A stretch of 21,237 bases of DNA from RGIG1995 sp045658315 (GTDB taxonomy: Bacteria; Bacillota; Clostridia; Oscillospirales; CAG-272). Below the pieces are notes generated by a model. The model searched no databases. It saw only the letters and a list, made by a program, of their open reading frames with translations, and was not told where the DNA came from. Positions 15,915 through 21,237 of this stretch are shown piece by piece; within the stretch, counting starts at the first letter, position 1, and each line of letters opens with the position of its first letter. The stretch is from contig JAZOUV010000084.1 of NCBI GenBank assembly GCA_045658315.1, forward strand, positions 1 to 21,237. The letters run 5' to 3'. Both the position numbers and the translations under genes were made by a program.

Positions 15915-17092
15915 TGATTTTCCTTCTTTATTAAGTTATAGAAGCTGTTTCCGCAAATATTATTATCAACACCAAAGATGTCAAGTACAGTCTTTCCGAT
16001 ATCGGCAAAGCCGTCTCTTGTTCCAAGATTTGTCGAACTAATATTCTTTTCATAAAACAGCATGGGGGTATATTCTCTTGAGTGATCTGTACTTTCGGTT
16101 GCAGGGTCGCATCCGTGGTCGGCAGTTATTATCAACACATCATCTTTCTGCATTTGTTCCAAAAATGCACCAAGCCACAAATCAAACTCATTTAATGCAT
16201 TTGTATAGCCTTCAATATTGTTTCTGTGTCCGTAAAGTGAGTCGAACTCAACAAGGTTGACAAAGCAAAGTCCGTTGAACTCTTCGTTTGCAATTTCTAA
16301 CGTTTTTTTCATGCCGTCGGCGTTTGATTTTGTGAGAACTGTCCGTGTGATGCCCTGTCCTGCAAATATATCATTTATTTTACCAACAGATATGACATCA
16401 AAACCGCTTTGTTTCAAATAATCAAGTGCAGTCATTTTAGGTGGAACAACAGAGAAATCGTGTCTGTTAGCTGTTCTTGTATAGTTAGGATGTGTCCCAA
16501 TGTACGGACGGGCAATAACTCTGCCTACGGCATGCTCACCCGCAAGAATGTTACGTGCGATTTTACAGTATTCATACAGCTTTTCTATCGGAACTATGTC
16601 TTCTCTTGCAGCTATCTGAAAAACACTGTCGGACGATGTGTATACAATAAGTCCCCCCGTTTTTTCGTGTTCAAGACCGTAGTCGCAAATAACCTGTGTA
16701 CCCGAATAAGGCTTGTTGCAAAGAATTTTCCTTCCCGTTTGCTTTTCAAGCTTATCTATAATTTCATTCGGAAATCCATTAGGGTATGTCGGAAATGGCT
16801 TCTCGGATACAAGTCCCATAATCTCCCAATGACCAACAGTTGTGTCTTTTCCGTTAGATTTTTCCGACATACGGGCAATAACAGCCTTATAGGCATTGTT
16901 TTTTGATGTGTAGTTATTTCCCTCAATATTAAAAATTCCTAATTCTTCAAGATTTGGAATATTAAGTTTCTTCGAGTTAAATAATGTTTTTAGCGTATTA
17001 CTGCCCTTGTCTCCGTATCTGTCAGCATCAGGCAGTTCACCTATACCCAAGCTGTCAAGTACAATAACAAATACCCTTTTAATATAAATCAC
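15911..17092 (-). CDS. deoB: Phosphopentomutase
   Basis: The 393-residue enzyme of the alkaline-phosphatase superfamily interconverts (deoxy)ribose 1-phosphate and 5-phosphate in nucleoside salvage. Diagnostic sequences are VIVLDSLGIGELPDA with metal Asp13, the phosphorylated threonine in GKDTTVGHWE (Thr85), VEFDSLYGHRNN and ITADHGCDPATESTDHSREYTP near 320-341 with the second metal cluster. The start is unusual. GTG at 17092 abuts the SD AAGG and lies inside the extended SD AAGGTG (17092-17097). An ATT at 17083, 8 nt after that SD, falls where homologues begin with Met-Lys-Arg-Val-Phe. No purine nucleoside phosphorylase or deoC neighbour is present; the operon continues with envelope genes. 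Confidence 0.96.
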   Translation of the reverse strand: MIYIKRVFVIVLDSLGIGELPDADRYGDKGSNTLKTLFNSKKLNIPNLEELGIFNIEGNNYTSKNNAYKAVIARMSEKSNGKDTTVGHWEIMGLVSEKPFPTYPNGFPNEIIDKLEKQTGRKILCNKPYSGTQVICDYGLEHEKTGGLIVYTSSDSVFQIAAREDIVPIEKLYEYCKIARNILAGEHAVGRVIARPYIGTHPNYTRTANRHDFSVVPPKMTALDYLKQSGFDVISVGKINDIFAGQGITRTVLTKSNADGMKKTLEIANEEFNGLCFVNLVEFDSLYGHRNNIEGYTNALNEFDLWLGAFLEQMQKDDVLIITADHGCDPATESTDHSREYTPMLFYEKNISSTNLGTRDGFADIGKTVLDIFGVDNNICGNSFYNLIKKENQ

Positions 17093-17116
17093 ACCTTACT
17101 ATTAATGATTTTATAT

Positions 17117-17145
17117 ATTATACAACAAATTCCAATAAATATAAA
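17117..17145 (-). promoter_or_regulatory. Probable sigma-A promoter for the deoB operon
   Basis: On the minus strand TTTATA (17140-17145) and TATAAT (17117-17122) are 17 bases apart. The start point should be near 17110, only about 27 nt before the ATT at 17083. The -10 is perfect and the -35 matches 4 of 6. Confidence 0.6.
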
Positions 17146-17168
17146 TAACATTTTGTGAATTTACGCAA

Positions 17169-17201
17169 AAAACTGACACTTCAAAAGTATGTGTCAGTTT
17201 T
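17169..17201 (-). terminator. Terminator after cysK
   Basis: AAAACTGACAC (17169-17179) and GTGTCAGTTTT (17191-17201) form an 11-bp stem with an 11-nt loop. On the minus strand the stem runs into a T tract of six, 18 nt past the cysK stop. It insulates cysK from the deoB promoter. Confidence 0.88.
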
Positions 17202-17218
17202 ATATATATTTAAAGAAA

Positions 17219-18148
17219 TCACTCAAACAATTCGGTTGACAAATATCTTTCACCCGTGTCCGTAAGAACGACGACTATATTTTTCTCGCAATTTTCGGGA
17301 CGTAGTGACAATTCGGTTGCCGCACAAAGAGCAGCCCCCGCCGAAATACCAACAAGCACGCCTTCGGTTTTTGCGAATAATTTGCTGTATTTAAATGCAT
17401 CATTATTTTCTACCGCAATTATTTCGTTATAAAGGTTTGTGTTAAGCACCCCCGGTATAAAGTTTGCACCAATACCTTGAATCTTGTGTGCACCTGCTTT
17501 TCCGCCGGACAAAAGATTTGAGCTTGCGGGCTCAACTGCGACGATTTTAATATCGGGGTTCTTAGATTTCAAGTACTCTCCTGCACCGGTAAGTGTGCCG
17601 CCCGTGCCGACAGTTGCGACAAATATGTCAACATTTCCATCGGTATCGTTCCATATTTCCGGTCCGGTTGTTTTTTTGTGTGCTTCGGGATTCTCCTTGT
17701 TATCAAACTGCCCGGGAATGAAGCTGTTGGGGTTATTCTTTGCAAGTTCTTCAGCTTTAGCTATTGACCCCGCCATACCGAGAGACGCATCGGTAAGAAC
17801 GATTTCCGCACCGTAAGCCTTCAAAAGCTTTCGTCTTTCAACTGACATGCTCTCGGGCATTGTAAGGATAACCTTGTATCCTTTAGAAACAGCCACAGCC
17901 GCAAGCCCAATACCTGTATTCCCGCTTGTAGGTTCAATTATTACAGCCCCCGGTTTCAGAATGCCTCTTGCTTCTGCATCCGATATCATCGAAAGTGCGA
18001 CTCTGTCTTTTGCACTGCCTCCGGGATTCATATTTTCAAGTTTTGCAAGTATTGTTGCATTTGCTCCTACAGCTTTAGCGAAATTTCCTGCTTCAAGCAA
18101 CGGAGTTCTTCCTATAAGCTCTGAGAAATTCTTTTTTATATTTGCCAT
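17219..18148 (-). CDS. cysK: Cysteine synthase A (O-acetylserine sulfhydrylase)
   Basis: The 309-residue PLP enzyme makes cysteine from O-acetylserine and sulfide. The PLP lysine is K47 in NPGGSAKDR. The substrate loop is PTSGNTGIGLAAVA near 73-86, followed by the typical MPESMSVERRKLLKAYGAE. The phosphate-binding loop is GTGGTLTG near 181-188. The C-terminus VLTDTGERYLSTELF is the standard one for CysK. The length is normal, and the SD TTAGGAG precedes the ATG at 18148. It has its own promoter (18180-18208) with a leader of only about 25 nt, too short for a T-box or SAM riboswitch, and its own terminator, so it is monocistronic. Confidence 0.97.
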   Translation of the reverse strand: MANIKKNFSELIGRTPLLEAGNFAKAVGANATILAKLENMNPGGSAKDRVALSMISDAEARGILKPGAVIIEPTSGNTGIGLAAVAVSKGYKVILTMPESMSVERRKLLKAYGAEIVLTDASLGMAGSIAKAEELAKNNPNSFIPGQFDNKENPEAHKKTTGPEIWNDTDGNVDIFVATVGTGGTLTGAGEYLKSKNPDIKIVAVEPASSNLLSGGKAGAHKIQGIGANFIPGVLNTNLYNEIIAVENNDAFKYSKLFAKTEGVLVGISAGAALCAATELSLRPENCEKNIVVVLTDTGERYLSTELFE

Positions 18149-18179
18149 TATCGGTAACTCCTAAAATATTGTTTTGATA

Positions 18180-18208
18180 ATTATATATTATTTTTAAAAA
18201 TAAATCAA
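18180..18208 (-). promoter_or_regulatory. Sigma-A promoter for cysK
   Basis: On the minus strand TTGATT (18203-18208) and a perfect TATAAT (18180-18185) are 17 bases apart. The start point should be near 18173, so the leader is about 25 nt. Confidence 0.7.
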
Positions 18209-18291
18209 TATTCATAAGCAAATTTTGTAACTTAAAGTTTTTCCCCAAAAAGTATTAATGTTTTTGTAAAAAAAATGTTTATAAAAATATA

Positions 18292-18320
18292 TTGCAATTA
18301 AATGCCAAATGTTGTATAAT
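18292..18320 (+). promoter_or_regulatory. Sigma-A promoter for the membrane protein-OpgB-GuaA unit
   Basis: TTGCAA (18292-18297) and TATAAT (18315-18320) are 17 bases apart, the same box pair as the promoter of the small P-loop gene. The start point should be near 18327, about 31 nt before the first ATG. Confidence 0.75.
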
Positions 18321-18357
18321 GGGGAAAATTAATAGATTAATTTGTTTAGAGGTAAAT

Positions 18358-18717
18358 ATGGTAGAAATAATTTGTCTTTTATTCCCTCCTCTTTTTTCAG
18401 TTTTTGCTCTTGAAAGACTGCTCGAAAAAAGGTTATACCTTCGCAATTTTTTATTTGTTTTTATAACTAATTCTCTGATTGTAAACATAGTCAGCCTGTT
18501 TTTGATTTATGTTTTATCCGGCTCGGCGACTATGCCTCTTTCTACTGCTAACGGAATTAAACTCAGCTATTCTTCGGCTTATCTCGTGATATCATCTGTT
18601 ATAGCCTGTCTGTTAGTGTTTATTGAAAGATTTTATTTTTACAGACTCAGAATTCACGTTTCCGATACTAAGAGAAGAGTCGAGAAGTCCGATGATAAAG
18701 ACAACGGTACGAGGTAA
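18358..18717 (+). CDS. Small integral membrane protein, unknown, paired with OpgB-like enzyme
   Basis: This 119-residue protein has three hydrophobic segments (about residues 3-17, 29-53 and 74-92) and a charged cytoplasmic-type tail rich in Lys, Arg and Asp (96-119). I do not recognise the family. The ATG at 18358 has the SD AGAGGT 6 nt upstream. An in-frame ATG further up lies inside the promoter and is not used. The gene stops 6 bases before the start of the phosphoglycerol-transferase-like gene and carries its SD in the last codons (ACG AGG TAA), so the two are almost certainly translated as a coupled pair. A role as a partner or accessory subunit of that enzyme is inferred from position only. 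Confidence 0.75.
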   Translation: MVEIICLLFPPLFSVFALERLLEKRLYLRNFLFVFITNSLIVNIVSLFLIYVLSGSATMPLSTANGIKLSYSSAYLVISSVIACLLVFIERFYFYRLRIHVSDTKRRVEKSDDKDNGTR

Positions 18718-18723
18718 AATGTT

Positions 18724-20232
18724 ATGAACAAAAGAAAAAAACCTCTTATCGCAATATCGGGATTATTTTTGTTTGTTGCGGTTCTTGCCGAGCTTTCCGC
18801 CGTCTGGTACATAAATATGTATGGGGATGTGGGCTTTTCTGCAATAATATTCACATTGGCAACCGATAACGGTGCTGTTGAAGAAGGTATTATTGACAGC
18901 TATTTGTTGAAGGCACTGCTCCCTGCTGTATTAATATTCATATTTCTGATGTTCTTGTTTTGGTGGCGACCGAAAAAGTCGGTTGTGGTGAAAGATATCA
19001 GGAAAAACAAATCATATAATATATTTCCTTTTTCCAACAAGGTGTCTTCGTTTATTTCTGTAGTTTTAATTATATCGCTTTTAGTAACTGCCGCTTTTAC
19101 GGTTTCCTTTCCGCAATATATTAAATCTATACTCGATAAAACCAAAATTTATGAGCACGAATATATTGAACCGAACAATGTTACGATAGAATTTCCCGAA
19201 GAAAAGCGTAATGTTATCTACATTCTTCTTGAATCGATGGAAACCTCGTTTTTTGATATGGATGCAGGCGGAGGTCTCGAATATAACGTAATTCCCGAAT
19301 TGTATCAATTGGCTACAGAAAACATAAACTTTTCGCATAACCTCGATGTAGGCGGTTGGCCTGTTGTTACAAATTCGATTTGGACAATAGCCTCCATTGT
19401 CTCTCAAACCTCCGGCGTTCCATTAAGTATTCCAATGAAGAGAAATACATACGGAAAAACATCATCTTTTCTTCCGGGAATAACAAATTTACAGAATATC
19501 CTCAAGGAAAACGGATATTATCAAGCGGTTATGTTTGGTTCAGACGGAAATTATGCCGGCAGAGATCAATACTATTACCAACACGGTACAGATATTGTTT
19601 ATGATCTTTTCTCAGCAAGAAAAGACGGAATTATCCCCGAGGACTACAAGGTTTGGTGGGGTATGGAAGATTTTCATTTGTATGAATATGCAAAAGCAGA
19701 GCTTCCGAAAATTGCCGCAAGAAACCAACCTTTTATGTTTACTATGCTTACGGTTGATACTCACCACGTAAACGGATATAAATGCTCTCTATGCAGCGAT
19801 AAATACGATGAACAATACGAAAATGTTTATGCTTGTGCAAGCAAGCAGGTATACGCCTTTGTTGAGTGGTTAAAACTGCAGGATTTTTATGAAGATACTA
19901 CAGTAATAATTTGCGGTGACCACGCAAGTATGGATGCTGCATATTTTTCCAGAAATGTCAACAAAGACTATAACAGACACATTTATAACTGTATAATTAA
20001 TTCTGCTGCGGAAACAGCGAATACAAAAGACAGAGTGTTCACTCCTTTTGATATGTTCCCGACAACACTTGCCGCTATGGGCTGTACAATTGAAGGAGAA
20101 AGATTGGGGCTTGGAACTAATTTGTTTTCGGATGTACCCACTCTTGCCGAAAAATACACTTTAGAATATCTTAATGAAGAACTCGGAAAGACTTCCGATT
20201 TCTATTTAAACGAATTTGTAAAATCAAAATAA
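18724..20232 (+). CDS. Phosphoglycerol transferase-like sulfatase-fold enzyme (OpgB/LtaS family)
   Basis: The 502-residue protein has three or four N-terminal membrane helices (about residues 8-30, 36-48, 60-80 and 108-129) and an extracellular alkaline-phosphatase/sulfatase-fold domain from residue about 160. Likely metal and catalytic residues are E170 in LLESME, T221 in the WTIASIVSQTSGVPL block and D399-H400 in CGDHASM; DTHH (345-348) is another conserved site. The WTIA...SQ.G.PL block is closer to MdoB/OpgB than to classical LtaS. Such enzymes move phosphoglycerol from phosphatidylglycerol to a glycan or teichoic acid. The actual acceptor is unknown. It follows the small membrane protein by 6 bases and precedes guaA by 23 bases. 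Confidence 0.88.
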   Translation: MNKRKKPLIAISGLFLFVAVLAELSAVWYINMYGDVGFSAIIFTLATDNGAVEEGIIDSYLLKALLPAVLIFIFLMFLFWWRPKKSVVVKDIRKNKSYNIFPFSNKVSSFISVVLIISLLVTAAFTVSFPQYIKSILDKTKIYEHEYIEPNNVTIEFPEEKRNVIYILLESMETSFFDMDAGGGLEYNVIPELYQLATENINFSHNLDVGGWPVVTNSIWTIASIVSQTSGVPLSIPMKRNTYGKTSSFLPGITNLQNILKENGYYQAVMFGSDGNYAGRDQYYYQHGTDIVYDLFSARKDGIIPEDYKVWWGMEDFHLYEYAKAELPKIAARNQPFMFTMLTVDTHHVNGYKCSLCSDKYDEQYENVYACASKQVYAFVEWLKLQDFYEDTTVIICGDHASMDAAYFSRNVNKDYNRHIYNCIINSAAETANTKDRVFTPFDMFPTTLAAMGCTIEGERLGLGTNLFSDVPTLAEKYTLEYLNEELGKTSDFYLNEFVKSK

Positions 20233-20255
20233 ATTATAGTAACGGAGGAAATTTT

Positions 20256-21236
20256 ATGCAAAACGTTAAACGTCCCGAATCAATGGCTCGTATTACAACA
20301 TTAGAACTTGCCAACGCCTTTATAGAGGAGCAGGTTTCAGAAATCAAAAAGCAGGTTGGAAACAAAAAGGTGCTTCTCGCTCTCTCGGGTGGTGTTGACT
20401 CTTCCGTTGTTGCTGCATTACTCATTAAGGCTATAGGAAAACAGCTTATCTGTGTACACGTTAATCACGGATTAATGCGTAAAGGTGAAAGCGAACAGGT
20501 TATCGAAGTGTTCGGAAAAGAGCTTGATGCAAACCTCATCTACATTGATGCAACAGAGCGTTTCCTCGATTTGCTTAAGGGTGAGGCAGATCCCGAAAAG
20601 AAGCGTAAGATAATCGGCAACGAGTTCATCAACGTATTTGCCGAAGAAGCATCCAAACTTGACGGTGTTTCATTCCTTGCACAGGGCACTATTTACCCCG
20701 ATATTATTGAATCTAAAGGCGTTAAAGCACATCACAATGTAGGCGGACTTCCTGAAGATCTTAAATTTGAGCTTGTAGAACCTGTACGTCTTCTTTATAA
20801 AGACGAAGTTCGTGTTGTAGGTGATGCACTCGGACTTCCTCACAACATGGTTTACCGTCAGCCCTTCCCCGGTCCCGGTCTCGGTGTAAGATGTCTTGGT
20901 GCAATAACCAGAGACAGACTTGAAGCTCTCCGCGAGGCAGATGCGATACTCCGCGAAGAATTTGACAACAGCGGACTTGCAGGTAAAGTATGGCAGTACT
21001 TCATAGCTGTACCCGACATGAAGAGCGTTGGTGTGAGAGATGACAAACGATATGAGGGTTGGCCTGCTATTATCCGTGCCGTAAACACAAGTGATGCTAT
21101 GACAGCTACAATTGAAGAAATTCCCTATGAACTTCTTCATAAGATTACTGCCCGTATTACCGCAGAGGTCGAAGGTATAAACCGTGTTCTTTATGATTTG
21201 ACACCTAAACCTACGGGCACGATCGAGTGGGAATAA
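20256..21236 (+). CDS. guaA: GMP synthase ATP-pyrophosphatase subunit without glutaminase domain
   Basis: This 326-residue protein covers only the C-terminal half of bacterial GMP synthase, which aminates XMP to GMP. The PP-loop is LSGGVDSS (43-50), followed by VHVNHGLMRKGESEQV, KIIGNEFINVFAEEASKL, HHNVGGLPED, the dimerisation region RQPFPGPGLGVRCLG and the terminal KPTGTIEWE. The normal N-terminal class I glutamine amidotransferase domain of about 190 residues is absent. SD GGAGG stands 7 nt before the ATG at 20256, and the sulfatase-like gene lies 23 bases upstream, so the domain has not been lost to a frameshift or truncation here. It may use free ammonia or a separate glutaminase, as in archaeal GuaAa/GuaAb. 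The stop codon ends at 21236, so the gene is complete. Confidence 0.93.
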   Translation: MQNVKRPESMARITTLELANAFIEEQVSEIKKQVGNKKVLLALSGGVDSSVVAALLIKAIGKQLICVHVNHGLMRKGESEQVIEVFGKELDANLIYIDATERFLDLLKGEADPEKKRKIIGNEFINVFAEEASKLDGVSFLAQGTIYPDIIESKGVKAHHNVGGLPEDLKFELVEPVRLLYKDEVRVVGDALGLPHNMVYRQPFPGPGLGVRCLGAITRDRLEALREADAILREEFDNSGLAGKVWQYFIAVPDMKSVGVRDDKRYEGWPAIIRAVNTSDAMTATIEEIPYELLHKITARITAEVEGINRVLYDLTPKPTGTIEWE

Positions 21237-21237
21237 T

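Noticed and set aside
16409..16906. Plus-strand ORF of 165 codons opposite deoB
   Set aside because: It lies wholly antisense to a well-conserved enzyme, has no SD and shows no recognisable domain; it is a shadow of deoB coding.
18149..18180. T-box or SAM riboswitch before cysK
   Set aside because: The leader from the predicted start point is about 25 nt, far too short for either.
20233..20255. Purine riboswitch before guaA
   Set aside because: Only 23 bases separate it from the upstream gene and these hold just the SD.
20670..21140. Minus-strand ORF of 156 codons opposite guaA
   Set aside because: It is antisense to the conserved PP-loop domain with no SD or promoter, so it is a by-product of codon use.
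1..21237. CRISPR array, mobile element, toxin-antitoxin pair or defence island
   Set aside because: I saw no regularly spaced repeats, transposase or integrase motifs, terminal inverted repeats or defence domains on either strand.

Overview
The window reads as chromosomal DNA from an AT-rich, spore-forming Firmicute of the Clostridia. I infer this from the low GC, strong Shine-Dalgarno (SD) sites, sigma-A-type promoters with 17-bp spacers, the yceD-rpmF pair, a PdaA-type spore-cortex deacetylase and a SpoVB-like flippase. I cannot name a genus. I see no tRNA, rRNA, insertion sequence, prophage or CRISPR array. The genes are mostly housekeeping and cell-envelope genes. One gene (DUF1015) runs off the left edge. 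The last gene, a GMP synthase, ends 1 base before the right edge.

Layout. 1-3936 (minus): yceD, rpmF, a hairpin, a NisT-like ABC exporter and a DUF1015 gene, led by a consensus promoter near 3980. 4109-5632 (plus): a SpoVB/MATE-type flippase, divergent from yceD; the two promoters overlap at their -35 boxes. A bidirectional terminator follows. 5718-6128 (minus): a small P-loop protein with its own promoter and a leader that can fold into two hairpins and an H-type pseudoknot just ahead of the ribosome binding site. 6296-7636 (minus): glucose-6-phosphate isomerase. 7715-10450 (minus): a peptidoglycan block with a DacF-like D,D-carboxypeptidase, a NodB deacetylase and PdaA. 10729-12420 (plus): an acyl-CoA-synthetase-like AMP-binding enzyme. 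12472-17092 (minus): a compact operon of deoB, vanZ-like, FtsX-type permease and ABC ATPase. 17219-18148 (minus): cysteine synthase. 18358-21236 (plus): a small membrane protein, an OpgB/LtaS-like phosphoglycerol transferase and a GMP synthase lacking the glutaminase domain.

How the genes relate. SpoVB, DacF and PdaA fit spore-cortex construction: lipid-linked precursor export, stem-peptide trimming and muramic-delta-lactam formation. The OpgB-like enzyme, VanZ-like protein and two ABC systems act at the envelope. Pgi, DeoB, CysK and GuaA are central metabolism.

The most unusual signals are: (1) the predicted pseudoknot leader of the P-loop gene; (2) three genes (dacF-like, pdaA, deoB) whose only upstream GTG lies inside or against the SD, while an ATA or ATT codon sits exactly where ATG should be; (3) a stand-alone GuaA ATP-pyrophosphatase subunit. 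No obviously new defence or biosynthetic system was found. All motif positions were read by eye, without database searches or folding energies.
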